Assembly: GCA_030737875.1 (NCBI GenBank)
Contig: CM060912.1
Coordinates: forward strand, 125,642,493-125,706,492
Direction of reading: 5' to 3'
Source of the DNA: Allium sativum
Taxonomy: Eukaryota; Streptophyta; Magnoliopsida; Asparagales; Amaryllidaceae
DNA length: 64,000 bases
Positions 48,248 through 59,676 of this stretch are shown piece by piece. Position numbers and translations under genes: made by a program. The notes below the pieces were generated by a model that was not told the DNA's origin, did not search any database, and saw nothing but the letters and a program-made list of their open reading frames with translations. Within the stretch, counting starts at the first letter, position 1, and the number at the start of each line of letters is the position of its first letter.

Positions 48248-48560
48248 ACCCCCCCCCCCCCGGTAACCGATGATGAAACCGCTTTCTCACCTTCCTCCTC
48301 CGATTCCGGCCGCCACGCTCACCAAAACCACCCCCTCCTTCGGAACTTTTTGAAGATCCCAACGCCCTCTACGAATCCATACCAAGAACTCACCCTATCG
48401 TTGCTCCGTCGCGAAGGACTGCTCCTCCGAAGTTCCCATCTTTCAACCGCCGCCGACGATCGGATCCGCCACCGCACCGGGCCCCACTCCTGGCGAAGGT
48501 GCACCCCTCCGAGCACTTCACAGTGGTGCTGTCCGATCCTTACCTCGAGCCACGGATTGA
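48248..48560 (+). other. GC-rich island of LTR C
   Basis: It opens with a run of about 14 C, then a CT/CCG-rich block that contrasts with the AT-rich remainder. Corresponding blocks occur in A and B at a similar distance from the LTR start. About 240 bp downstream, AACCAAGGTGAGAAAT (GT at 48798) resembles a 5' splice site. It could mark the promoter or leader of the element; this is inference. Confidence 0.55.
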
Positions 48561-49394
48561 AAGAAATTGCTAAACCTAGTTTTGAACCCCAACCTGAAAG
48601 GTGCGGCTTTGATAATTTAAAACAGTTTTAACACTTTAAAACCGTTGCAAACTTTGAAAATTCGTATCTTTATCGTGTGTTAACGAAATTCGATGAAATA
48701 GGAAACATCGAGACCGTGTCGACGCTCTCTACATTCTAGAAGTGTCCATGGATTTTTCTGAGCAAAGCTACGATTTCTAGCAAAGCAACAAACCAAGGTG
48801 AGAAATCTAAATTGAAATGTGTGAATGAAATCGTGTTGTATAAGTTATATAAGCGAAGTGTAAATTATATACGCATTGTATACCTCATTTACATGTGTTG
48901 TATAAGTTATATGAGCGATGTATAAATTATACAAGCGTTGTATGAATGAAACATATATGCTTTAAATTGTGTTGAAATGGAAGTGAAATATATTTATATA
49001 CGAATATATATATATACTCCTCTCGTCCACAAACCATGGACGATATTTATTGCTTGTGATTGACGTGAAAATATGTGGTATGACGAATGGTTGAAAATAA
49101 TTGTTTGTGGTTGATATTGTTGGATTGTGGTTGAAAAATACCTTTGTGGTTGAAAAATACCCTCTTGTGGTTGAAACAAATTAGAATAGGATTGTGGAAA
49201 TGAAAATAAAACATGTTGCCTGCGTGCGAACTAGATGCATGAAATCCCCATTGTCAAAAACCGCGAGGTTTTAAGGTAGAGCGAGGAGCCGTACATCAGG
49301 ACGGTGCCAGTTTTAACTACCCTACCGTTATGCTATCGAAATTTTCTGAAAAATTCATGTGTTAGAATTATTTTCATTTGTTGAAATTATTTTC

Positions 49395-49880
49395 ATATGT
49401 TGAAACCGCATTCATGTGTTGAATAGAAATTCATGTGTTTAACGGTATTCGTGTTTTAAATAAATTGCTTTAACAATAAAAATCACATTTTTATTATATA
49501 TACGAACTATAGAGAACATTCATTTGTTGAATAGAAATTCATTCGTTGAATAGAAATTCATGTGTTGAATGGTATTCGTGTTTTAAATAAATTGCTTTAA
49601 CAATAAAAATCACATTTTTATTATATATACGAACTATAGAGAACATTCATGTGTTGAATAGAAATTCATTCGTTGAATAGAAATTCATGTGTTGAATGGT
49701 ATTCGTGTTTTAAATAAATTGCTTTAACAATAAAAATCACAATTTTATTATATATATGAACTATAGAGAACATTCATGTGTTGAATAGAAATTCATTCGT
49801 TGAATAGAAATTCATGTGTTGAATTGTATTCGTGTTTTAAATAAATTGATTTAACAATAAAATTTACATTTTTATTGTGA
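49395..49880. repeat. 127-bp tandem repeat, about 3.5 units
   Basis: GAACATTCAT landmarks at 49514, 49641 and 49768 are exactly 127 bp apart. Units contain ATTCATGTGTTGAATGGTAT and TTTAACAATAAAAATCAC; a partial unit lies at each end. Confidence 0.92.
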
Positions 49881-51800
49881 ATATGAAATGCTAAAAACAT
49901 TCACGTGTTGAATAAATATTTTTGATGATAAAGATATTACTTTTATCATGTATATGCGTCGCTAAAAATACACACGTGTTGAAATAAATGTTTGGGTGTT
50001 ACAAATATTATTTTTAACATGGTTAGGATCTAAATAAAATAGCCAAGAGTTGAAAGATAAGTTTGTTCGTCAAAAAAAATATCGTTTTATCCTATGTATA
50101 AGTGTTAAAAATAACATTGTGTTGAAATAAATATTTGTTCGCTAGGAATATTATTATTAGCTTTGTTCTGCATATATACATATACATGTGCTGAACAGAG
50201 AAAATGGATTAGCTGTTAAGTAAAGAATTTATTTGCGTGCCCGACAAATAGGTAAGCCTTAATGAGTTGGCTGCGCAGTTTTATTTTTATATCAACTCCT
50301 GTTAATGCCATTGGATGCGGAGTGCTGGTTATTCTATGTGTAATAATAAACATCGCCATAGGATAGTAACGATTAATTTTGAACTACACTATATGGAATA
50401 CTTCTTGACGATAGGCATACTTCATCATATACCACATAAGCAACTGGAGCTTGTGTGACGAGGTTGAAGATTTACCATACGAGCGAGAGGCTTGTATGAC
50501 GATGACTATATATTACAGGTTGAACTGATGACTAATCTGGACTACATAAATTGTAACGGTAAATTGCCATATTAATAAAAACCCCACATGGGTCTGGAGA
50601 TGACAATAAACACGTCTCTTTGGTCATTAAGGCACAAAAACCATTTATACGGTGACGAGAATTTATTCTCTGGAGTTATGATCTATACACACTCCCCTGT
50701 GGACACCGAAATATATCACTATAAATATGTATATGCTTATTAGGATTTATTGGGTATCTAATACGGCCTAACAAATTTCCAAACTCCTTCCCGTACAAAG
50801 GAGGTTATGGCAAAACTTTTTGAAATATAAAGGCGTTAGTGAAAATTTTGAAGTGAAAACGATATTGAAATCGACGAATGAATTATATTTATATATATAA
50901 ATATAAATTAAAATTAAAACGAATCGAGGACGTGTAGTTTGCGTATTGAAATCGTAACTTCAAACGACTTTACCGAAAGATCCGACCGTTGGATTTTCAC
51001 GAAAATGTAACTGTTGGGTTCGCTTTGGGAATATCTTCCCAGTGATATAAACTTTGTAGAAATCCAACGGTTAGATTTCCCGATATGTGTAAAATAAATT
51101 TGGGGATAAACAGCGCCAGTGCCACGACATGACATGAAACGCCGTTTAATTAAATATGGCCATTTTTAAATAAATAAAAATGGCGAAAAATCATTATAAA
51201 ATATTATAAGCGGCATGGAATGGAAATAAACCAATTTTACCTGGTTTGCTTGATATTTAATGGTTGAATGTGTTTGACATGAAAATTATGCTAAAGAACT
51301 GAAATGTGATTGTCGAATAATTTAACCATGGAAAGAATCGATTTGAATTCTAAATATACGTGAATTATTTGAAAAGGCCGAACTAATCCTCATTTCGAAT
51401 AATTGATCGAACGATTCGAAGTTGAAAATACGAAGACGGTTCAAGACCGACGATCTTCGTATCGGATGGATGGGCACTGCTGAGGTTCCTGATTGGAGTA
51501 GCAACCTTGAAGGGACGGAAGTAGTAGCCATCTAGACGTATGTGTTGATTGTACGGATACGCGAGGAATATGGTGCCTCCGGTTCCGTTCAGACCCAGAA
51601 CGGACTTGTAAATGGACTGTGTGTCTGACATTGGATTTTGTTCTCTGCTGACTGATCTCTATCAAGTATATATCTATTTGGCGGTGGAGGATTTATTCTC
51701 TTGCTTAACGCCCTTCTCTGAGACGTACGAGCTCAGAGGTTATATATCGATAGAAATCAGTCGTATGGAGTGGATTGCCTGTGTGGCACGCTAAGATCAG

Positions 51801-51846
51801 TGATCAAGGCTTCTGTTGCAAAGCAAAGTCTTGTGGTCAATGATCA
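51801..51846 (+). other. TGATCA-bounded hairpin block in LTR C
   Basis: TGATCA at 51801 and 51841 flank GCTTCTGTTGCAAAGC, matching the antisense blocks in A (5822-5866) and B. The surrounding 450 bp are the best conserved part of the giant LTRs. Confidence 0.6.
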
Positions 51847-53279
51847 AAGTATGGCCTATGTGGCCTAGCTTTGTGTATAGCATGGATTCGTGAGCCTCAC
51901 ACCTCGGTATGAGTTAAAAACGGGATAAGGACTGCAGGGGGAGCACGACGTTTCTTTCTAGCTAACGGTAGTGTCAGTGCTTAAACTGGCTGACATTTAT
52001 ATTATTTTTACCTATGTGGATGTTGGAATGAGGCGCCTCAATTTTAGGTCTGTTAGGACCGGGAAACATGTGTTCAGGAATACTAATCCACTAACGTAAG
52101 TGTGGACCGGCCCTGAAGCATCTAAGGATTACCCAGAGTGTGTAGTCCTGAGGTATTTGCTAGAGTGTCTCGAAGCGGAGAGGAGCTTGCCTCTTGCCTC
52201 GACTCATGATGGAATCCAAATTTCCAATACGAAATAACGGATTTGATTTTAGAACTAGTATGGCGACATAGTAGATGATAGCTATGTCATCTATGATTGA
52301 TATTTATTATTGTATCTAAAATTAGAAACTAACTGGAAACAAGCTAAGACGGATGGTTTCCTGGGTATTGGTCTGATGTTGGTTTCGGCCTTCGGGGTTA
52401 ATACTTAGGGAATCATTCTCTTACTAGTTTACGGTTGGAGTCTGATTAAGAATTAAATGATAAAATTTACATTTTAAGGGATTTTGCTTTACGCGTATTA
52501 AGCATATCTTGGTCGATATAAGGTAAAACTCTATCCTCCGGTTTGCGTTGCATTGTGTGATGGGACTTGAGTCTTATATCGGCTTCATTATTTATTAAAA
52601 GCATTGCATTGTTTAAAGAATTTATTTTGTTTTAATGCACTGGAAATCATTGGAATGAACCCGTTCTGTGAAAGTGGCGTGGTCCTATGATTTGCCTTAT
52701 TATTGTCGTTTAACCAGTTAAGTATATTTCTCATACCAGTCCCATGACTGACTCGTTGTTTGTTTCACTTTACAAACTCGGGTGCCCTCATTTTCACATG
52801 GGCAGCCTAGTTGACAGATGACAGGATATTTTGGCTTAGCACTGCAGCATGGAGTGCGTTTTTGGCTTGATGGCAAGGATTAGATTTACTTGTATTTTGG
52901 CTATTGACTTTCCGCCATTCTTATCTTATGTATATGATTCCGCCTATGGCGCTGTAGACTGATTTACTTCCAGCATGTATTACCTTATGTATATGAGCCT
53001 CAGGCGATGTAGACTGATATCTTTATTATGTCTCACGGTATGTATATATTCCGCTTATGGCGATGTTGACTGATCATTCCCTTTTTATGCACTAAGTTAT
53101 ATCCTACACTGTGCTACTCTGATGTTGTTACATGTTATGATTCCGCTGTCATATTTATGTAAAAGTATTCTATTTGTTGTTTATGCTATTATCTGTACTC
53201 CGCTAATGATGATTAATGTGTTATATTCTAATGATTATCCATAACACTGTAGTACGGGTTTTGAGATCGTCACAACGGG

Positions 53280-53839
53280 AGCCTTTGGCACTGGGTATCC
53301 ACCACCTCTGTTATTTTGAAGTGTTTTACTGCTAAGGTCCACAAAGAATTCAAACATATTTATTCAAATATTTTTACATTTTACCATCAACTTATAAACT
53401 TTCTATATAAAATTTGATCTACATAAGCTCTGAATTTCTAGATACATACTACAAATAATCAAATTGTATGACATATTAATATTTAGCTATACATATTTAA
53501 TTAAAAATTATATAACATGTCAATATTGAATAGGCATTTGAAAATAACATAATGGGTCATTATTAAATAGGCATTCGATGGTAGGAAATTGGCTTTTGTT
53601 ACTTTGCTTTGATTAAAACCAAGCTACACAGTCTTTTTCCAAAATTTTCTTTTTGTCAGGAGAAAGCACAAACTTTTATAACTTGGATAGGTTTACATTT
53701 CACATTTCAACCATTTCTTAATTGATGATAAACTACTTCTAAATAATAATGATAATTGTAATGAAAAATCAGTGGTTTGGGCAGCGAAAACAGAACACCC
53801 AATAATCTAGCCTGTCGACAATCTCAACAATGTCAATCC
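53280..53839. other. Unassigned spacer right of solo LTR C
   Basis: AT-rich sequence with no recognised gene. It is the continuation of whatever carried the 5S-like fragment before C inserted (empty site reads GAGTACGGGAGCC). Confidence 0.5.
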
Positions 53840-54088
53840 AACAAAGATGACTAAGAAAAACAAATGACTCAAATTATAGAAAAAACCAGAAACAGAAAAG
53901 GAAAAGAACACACCAATATAACTAGATTCGGCTATGCCTATGTCCACGGATCCAACAACCTTTTATTTCATCACTTCAAGAGGAGGTATAATATGGAAAG
54001 AAATACACAACTCAATACAACTTTCTCACCTTATAACAGATACAAAAATAGGGATCTTATTGAAGATAATATATGGAGAGAGCTTTCT
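53840..54088 (-). mobile_element. Copia LTR remnant (U5 side)
   Basis: On the minus strand it reads GTTGTTGGATCCGTGGACAT followed by AGGCATAGCCGAATC and a TTGGTGTGTTC-like end. This is the pattern common near the 3' end of many plant copia LTRs (GATCCGTGGACGTAGGC...CCGAACCACG). No PBS follows, so it is a 3' or solo LTR remnant, cut on its other side by element I. Confidence 0.5.
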
Positions 54089-54578
54089 TGTGACGACCGC
54101 CCATAACCCGACACTAAACAAAAGGAATAATATGTTGAAAGTGTGCTAGGCAACTATGACGATCATTAGAGTAGGTAAACAACATCGAAACGTGTCGTAA
54201 AACTCACAGCGCATGGATAAAATATAATAGAACATATACAATAGGTAATAGTAATGAAGCATCATATTGCAAAATTTTCAAACTTTCACAACATCCTGAA
54301 AGGTTATCCAACGAATACCAAAGTTTGTACATAAAGCCTCACTACAACCCTCATAGAGCATTCAACAGCGGAAATAGAAATACTATATAGTAATAAAATT
54401 GGTACATGAGCCTCCTTCTCGCCATTGATCAGCATCATCGTCCTCACTAAAACATCACCTGTCACCTTCTACTCAGTCTGCCCATCCACAACCGGATGAA
54501 CAACCCAAGGTAATAAGAGGAAACATAAAACCTTGAGTCAGACAACAGTCTTAGTGAGCGATAAAACATCTAACAACC
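54089..54578 (-). mobile_element. Element I: gypsy LTR fragment, sense 3' end
   Basis: In plus orientation it begins TGTGACGACCGCCC, the complement of a GTCGTCACA LTR end like that of H. Sense-strand modules match H's LTR end: ATCGCTCACTAAGACTG with TCTGACTC, CTTATTACCTTGGGT, GGGCAGACTG and TTTCCGCTG. It is interrupted at 54578 by LTR H, so H inserted into an older relative. Confidence 0.7.
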
Positions 54579-55215
54579 TGTAACGACCCGCATTCTATGC
54601 ATCATGGGATCGTAGAATATTTATTTCTTCAACATACGAAGTCGTATGGTCATGTAACTTTGGGGGACGACTATTGGGGTCATTTCCCATGTTCATGATT
54701 TTTCCCGATTTTTAAATGACCATTTTACCCCTAGTTGGCACTGTTTTGGCCATAACTTTTGACTGGAAAGGAATTTTGACCTGAAACCACTTCCATTGGC
54801 TCCGGATGATGGTTTCTCTTTCCGGAGAGTGGTCACATTAGCCAAACGGACTTACCGTTTGGGAGGTATGGCTGAAACAAGTTTCAGATGGTGAAAAACA
54901 GCTTAATTGGGCTTAACCGGGTGATTAGCAGCTAGGCCCAGAGGGGAATTTCGGGTTTAGAGGTATAGGAGGACTGATTAGGGTTAGGTTATCACTTTCA
55001 TTTCAGTTTTGAGCCGCCACAAACCTTCTTGAGACCTTAGTAATGGCCTCCATCCTCTAAAACCACTCCAAAACACATTTTTAGTGAAGATTAAGCCTAA
55101 ACTACATCAAAACAAGGCCAAATAGCAACAAAGCAAGGTTGGAGCTGCTGCTATACATAGGAATTCGACCCAAACAGAGGATACTTCAGATTTGGTGTTT
55201 TATTTTGTGGCCAAG

Positions 55216-56619
55216 GTGAGTGATTAGCTTGCTTTTACACTAATTACGGTTAATTATGGGTAATTAGTGAAGATTAGCGAATTTATACATTAATAAATTC
55301 TGGAAAAATTCTTAAAATTCTAAAATAATGTTTTAAGGCTCTGTCAGAAATTTGGGTTAATTTCGATGTGTTTTGCTAATTGTATGCTTGAACATGATTA
55401 AGAGTGATTAGGGGAAAATGAGGAGTTCTAGCTATGTTTGATCCATTTTAAATCTATCAAATTGTTGTTATGGTGTTTGCAATTGATGTTACATGTGCTA
55501 TGACTCTATGGTATGTTTCATGATTGGTTAGAATAGTTAAATTGGTTGGAAACGTCGTCGAATGGCGTAGAAAGCTCGTTGGAAAATTGCAGAAGTGTGC
55601 AGGTTCCGAACCGGTTCGGATCGGAGAAAGGGGTCGGATCGGATTGGTGAACTGACCAAGGGAATTCGAACTGGATTGGAACTTGTCACTGGAGGAGGCT
55701 TGGCGAGAAGGAAGGCCGTTTACTTAGGGTTGGAGTTGGACAGAGGATCGGATCGGAGCTATGGAGCAGGATCGGATCGGATCGGATCGGAGTAAGCTAA
55801 AGAGTGGGATCGGATCGGATAAGGGGATCGGGTCGGGTAGCCGAACTGAACCAAGGAGGTGGCATATCTAGCAGCGTGGAACTTCAGGGACAACAAGGGA
55901 GACCCGGACCGCGACTCTGAAGGACTCGGAAGTAGTTGAAGAAACGGCAGCAGGAGCAAGACACCCGAACCGAACCGAGTGGAGAACCCGAACCGAAGGA
56001 GCACCGAACCGGATGGAGTACTGTGACCCGAACCGAACCGAGTGGAGGACCCGAACCGAAGGAGCACCGAACCGGATTGGAGGTGCGATTACGCGACGAC
56101 TCTTTTAAAGACCAACTCCAATTCGATCAAAACCCGAGATGCAAAGGGAGTCCAAATGAGGAGCTTTGACTCAGGATCCAGCTGGGAACCAATGAGTGGG
56201 CTTCATGATTGGGCTTTGCTGCGGGACGCGTGCCAAGGGGTTATCGACGTCTATAGCTTTGGACCACTATGGTAGGAGGTACGAAGGCGGATTCAGGGCC
56301 ATTATGGCATCGGTAGAACCAAGGGCTACAACCAATGAAGTGGGTCATTGAAATGTTTGGTCATGACCCTATATGTTTAGCTTGGTCATAGCAGGGTTTC
56401 TACAAGTCGGGATTCGTCGTTACCTCAATTTTGTCTAGTGTTCCAAAGTGGTAGATGTCGTATGCTTTACGCACTGAGTGAGAGATGTGAGGATGGTTGT
56501 TATGGATGGTTTGTTTGCTATCATTATGACATACACACCCCACCCCCGTATTCTTTACACTATTCATTATGGCACCTTGGAGTATTGTACGGTATGTGGT
56601 ACTAACTCTTTGGTTGCAG
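55216..56619 (+). other. Candidate intron inside LTR H leader
   Basis: The 5' end AAG/GTGAGT matches the plant donor consensus well. The 3' end ACTAACTCTTTGGTTGCAG has a branch-site match 18 nt before AG. Length is 1404 bp and both sites are unchanged in the 3' LTR. Splicing would shorten the leader before gag. No transcript evidence is available, so this is inference. Confidence 0.4.
55610..56090. repeat. GGATC minisatellite and 63-bp duplication in LTR H
   Basis: CGGATCGGATCGG repeats (55615-55830) are followed by two 63-bp units starting at 55964 and 56027, built of CCCGAACCGAACCGAGTGGA. The 3' LTR has one 5-bp GGATC unit fewer near 63119. A 77-codon frame with a 21-residue duplication arises from this and is present in both LTRs, but it has no known domain. 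Confidence 0.88.
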
Positions 56620-57183
56620 GTCCAGGTTCAGGTATGGTTTAGTATACCTGTTATCATTCTGTTTAGATGCTTATCGCTCACACCAGGCTTTATGTCTGAC
56701 CCAGAGTTTTATGTCTCTTCTTATTACTCTGGGTGCTCACACGAGCAGACTAGAGACAGGTTAGCTGGTGATGCACGGGTAGATGATCCGGAGACGAGCA
56801 GGAGGCTTCCACGTAATATATATAGTATTCTCCCTGTGTTGTTGAAGATCACTGCTTGGGCATTGGTGGTGCATCTTCTACTTTAGTTTTCTTTTGTTAG
56901 AGACAGTAAATTTGGAAAGTTGTAATAAGCTGTATTTGGATTTCCGCTGCTCTGATGTTGACATTGATTATTAGTTATCAGCTTATGCACTGTCTCGCCT
57001 GTTTTATGTCAAGTATGTTATTATTATATTTTATCTCATGCGCTGTGAGACATTCTACAGGTTCCTCGTTTAGTTCATTCCCTTCTTCCTTTTCCTTCTA
57101 ACGATCCGTTCCGTGCTAACTGGACATGAGTACAGCGCACTTTTGGAGTAAATGTCGGTTGGTGCGGGGCGGGCCGTCACACT

Positions 57184-57195
57184 TGGTATCAGAGC
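57184..57195 (+). promoter_or_regulatory. Element H primer binding site
   Basis: TGGTATCAGAGC, exact initiator Met tRNA PBS, two bases after the LTR end. Confidence 0.95.
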
Positions 57196-57321
57196 TCTAG
57201 GTTGCGTAGTTAACCTAGGGAAGTTATCAGGGAGAGATAATATACGTATACGAGAGAGCGTATTTGTGATTACTTTGGTTTTAAAAGCTATATATATATA
57301 TATACTATTACTATTATAAGG

Positions 57322-58659
57322 ATGGAGTCGTACTGCACTAGCACCACTATGGAGTCGTTAATCGTTTCCTTTTTCAGATTGACGATGAGCCGATATACTA
57401 GAGGTGCCGGTAGGGGAGCCAATAATGGGAATGCTGCTGACATGAGGACGATGTTTACTGACCTCATGAGAGAGATGCTTAGAGATGTGCAGAGGGCAGC
57501 TCCCAATGGTGGAAATGGTGGTGGTCCAATAGTGCAGGCGCCAAGAGTCGACTTCGCCAAGTTGAATAAGGATTATACTAGCCTTGGTGGAAAGCCGTTC
57601 CACGGAACGGAGTCGGCCACGGATGTTCAAGATTGGTTGGATAGTTGCGAACGTATCTTTGAGGATTTGGGTATCGAGGATGCGATGAAGAGAAAATTAG
57701 CGTCCCGTCAGCTGCAAGGGCGGGCAATGAATTGGTGGAATGCTATAAAGGCAGCTACTCCCGAAGATCAGATTACTTGGGAGCAGTTTAAGGCTCGCTT
57801 TAGTGAGAAATTCATTCCAGCTGCTCAGAAGTCAATGCTGTTTAAGAAGTTCTTGGAGCTCAAGCAGAATGGCAGAGCTGTCTCTGAGTATATTGCCGAA
57901 TTTGACACTTTGTCAAAATATGGGTTATCTCTTATTGATACTGCCGAGAAAAAGAATGAGAAATTCATAACTGGTTTGGATCAGTACTTGGGGGAAAAAC
58001 TTATTAACCACATTGATGAGACGTTTGAATCGATTGTGGGGAAAGCATTAAGATCAGAAAGTCTCTACCCTAAGTCGAAGACTGAGGTTGCATCTGCAGA
58101 AGAGCCAAAACCACAAGCAAGTGGTGGAGGCAAGGGTGGTTCCCAGAATAAGAGAAAGCAGAACCAAGCTAAGGATGGCCAAAAGAAAAAGAATAAGCAA
58201 GATGTGGAGTGCTTCAGCTGTGGTAAGAAGGGCCATTATGCTAGTAATTGTCGGGCCAAGCCAGCGGATAGGAAGTGCTTCAACTGTGGCCAAATGGGAC
58301 ATCACAAGGACAAGTGTCCACAGCCCCCTAAGGAAAAGCAAATGGTGAAAGCCTACGCTCTTAATGCTATTCCTTCTTCGTCGAATGCCCCAACAGCGGC
58401 GGAGAAGGGAAAGAATGTCGTCATTCAAGGTATGCTTTCTGTTTACGATGTTCCTGTTAGGGTTTTATTTGATACCGGAGCTTCCAGTTCTTTCATATCT
58501 AGTTACCTGGTAGATAGGTTGGGATTGGAGCCCGAGATTGTCGATAGGCCTTTAGTAGTGACGAACCCGATTGGTGGTTCGACTAGCCTTAGCATGATTT
58601 GTCATAATGTGGTCTTATCGAGTCATGGATGCATGTTTGTTTGTGATTGCTTTGTTTAG
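57322..58659 (+). CDS. Element H Gag and protease (ends at in-frame TAG)
   Basis: The frame opens at 57322; the more usual Gag start is ATG 57385 (MSRYTRGAGRGANN). The Gag domain is seen as WLDSCERIFEDLGIEDAMKR, FKARFSEKFIPAAQK and EYIAEFDTLSKY. Two CCHC zinc knuckles follow, CFSCGKKGHYASNC and CFNCGQMGHHKDKC (from residues 297 and 319 counted from 57322). The aspartic protease motif VLFDTGASSSFIS has its catalytic Asp at residue 384. The TAG at 58657 falls before the ILGVDWL motif that normally ends the protease, so the product is truncated. Downstream RT is in the same frame. Gag packages element RNA; PR processes the polyprotein. Confidence 0.93.
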   Translation: MESYCTSTTMESLIVSFFRLTMSRYTRGAGRGANNGNAADMRTMFTDLMREMLRDVQRAAPNGGNGGGPIVQAPRVDFAKLNKDYTSLGGKPFHGTESATDVQDWLDSCERIFEDLGIEDAMKRKLASRQLQGRAMNWWNAIKAATPEDQITWEQFKARFSEKFIPAAQKSMLFKKFLELKQNGRAVSEYIAEFDTLSKYGLSLIDTAEKKNEKFITGLDQYLGEKLINHIDETFESIVGKALRSESLYPKSKTEVASAEEPKPQASGGGKGGSQNKRKQNQAKDGQKKKNKQDVECFSCGKKGHYASNCRAKPADRKCFNCGQMGHHKDKCPQPPKEKQMVKAYALNAIPSSSNAPTAAEKGKNVVIQGMLSVYDVPVRVLFDTGASSSFISSYLVDRLGLEPEIVDRPLVVTNPIGGSTSLSMICHNVVLSSHGCMFVCDCFV

Positions 58660-59676
58660 GGCTTTACTGGGTTTGGCATTATTTTGGGAGTAGATTGGCT
58701 CCAAAGATATGGGGTGGTGGTAGACTGTGAGGGCTTGTTGGTGACAGCTAGAGCGGATGATGCGCGGAGGATAGTGTTTGGTGGTCTACCCAGTAAGGGG
58801 GTATTGGCTAGTTTTCTAAACTCCCTCGACATTCCGCATAGTGAGTTGTCAGGTTTGCCCGTGGTTGGCCAGTATCCGGAGGTTTTCGAAGAAGTGACCG
58901 GACTTCCACCACACCGAGAGATTGAGTTCCGTATTGATTTGGTAAAAGATGCCAGACCTATAGTGATGCCACTTCGTCGTATGGCACCAAGGGAGCAGCG
59001 AGAGCTCGAGGTGCAAGTCAGCAATCTTTTGAAGAAGGGATTTATCAGAAGGAGTGTTTCTAAATGGGGAGCACTAGTTGTGTTTGCTACCAAGGCGGAT
59101 GGTTCCCTTCGTTTGTGTGTAGACTACCGCGAGTTGAATAAAGTGACGAGGAAGAACAAGTATCCTCTACCGCGGATAGATGATTTGTTTGATCAGTTGA
59201 GTGGCGCGAGAGTATTTTCTCAGTTGGATCTCGCGACAGGTTTTCATCATCTTAGAGTGGAAGCTGAGAGTATAGCTAAAACGGCATTTCGGACGCCGTC
59301 TGGGTTTTATGAGTGGTTGGTCATGCCATTCGGGCTGACCAATGCCCCAGCATATTTTGTGGATCTTATGAATAGGGTATTCAGAGATCAGTTGAATAAG
59401 TTTGTCCTTGTGTTCGTTGATGATATTTTGGTCTACTCGAGGACAGAGGAAGAACACAAGGGACATTTAAGAATAGTGATGGAGGTGTTGAGAAAACACC
59501 AATTGAAAGCAAAGTTTACTAAGTGTCACTTCTGGAAGAGGGAAGTGAGGTTCTTGGGCCATGTTGTATCAGAAAATGGGATTGCCGTGGACCCGGCGAA
59601 GGTGGCTACGGTACAGGATTGGCCTACGCCCAAGAATGCAACAGATGTAAGAAGTTTCTTGGGGTTAGCGGGATAG
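58660..59676 (+). CDS. Element H protease C-terminus and reverse transcriptase (between two TAG codons)
   Basis: It continues in the same frame as Gag-[22 protein letters not shown] finishes the protease fold. RT shows [75 protein letters not shown] (first catalytic Asp) and [10 protein letters not shown] (catalytic Asp pair; VDD codons begin at 59416). The frame ends at a TAG at 59674 within LGLAG-stop-YRKFI, where gypsy RTs have Tyr, so this stop is almost certainly a point mutation. The first ATG after the upstream stop is at 58684. RT would copy element RNA into cDNA. Confidence 0.93.
   Translation, partial: GFTGFGIILGVDWLQRYGVVVDCEGLLVTARADDARRIVFGGLPSKGVLASFLNSLDIPHSELSGLPVVGQYPEVFEEVTGLPPHREIEFRIDLVKDARPIVMPLRRMAPREQRELEVQVSNLLKKGFIRRSVSKWGALVVFATKADGSLRLCVDYRELNKVTRKNKYPLPRIDDLFDQLSGARVFSQLDLATGFHHLRVEAESIAKTAFRTPSGFYEWLVMPFGLTNAPAYFVDLMNRVFRDQLNKFVLVFVDDILVYSRTEEEHKGHLRIVMEVLRKHQLKAKFTKCHFWKREVRFLGHVVSENGIAVDPAKVATVQDWPTPKNATDVRSFLGLAG

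Larger units (their letters stand above)
47396..53274 (+). mobile_element. Element C: giant solo LTR (5879 bp) with TSD ACGGG
   Basis: It starts TGTAACAACCCGG at 47396 and ends GAGATCGTCACA at 53274, flanked on both sides by ACGGG (47391-47395 and 53275-53279). No PBS, PPT or internal region is present, so it is a solo LTR formed by LTR-LTR recombination. Its layout parallels A and B: start region with GTTTTGAACG and pairs such as CGACGAAACTAGTTTTGTTGG, a GC island (48248-48560), an AT-rich repeat section, the conserved core (about 51740-52230) and the terminal module (about 52728-52807). Short frames have no recognised domains. Confidence 0.93.
54579..57181 (+). mobile_element. Element H 5' LTR (2603 bp)
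   Basis: It starts TGTAACGACCCGC and ends GGGCCGTCACA, two bases before the PBS. The R/U5 portion is long and contains strong splice-like signals: donor CCAAG/GTGAGT at 55216 and acceptor TTGCAG at 56619 preceded by the branch-like ACTAAC at 56601. A GGATC-rich minisatellite and a 63-bp duplication lie between. The terminal module (about 56671-56760) and TTTCCGCTGCTCTG (56941) are shared with the giant LTRs. Confidence 0.95.

Noticed and set aside
55936..56169. 77-codon frame with 21-residue duplication, present in both LTRs of H
   Set aside because: It results from a 63-bp (multiple of three) tandem duplication in non-coding LTR; presence in both LTRs is automatic and no domain is seen.
58657..58659. 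Programmed TAG readthrough between protease and RT in H
   Set aside because: The stop lies before the ILGVDWL motif that belongs to the protease, and a second TAG hits a conserved Tyr, so point mutation is the simpler reading; kept only as a test in the findings.
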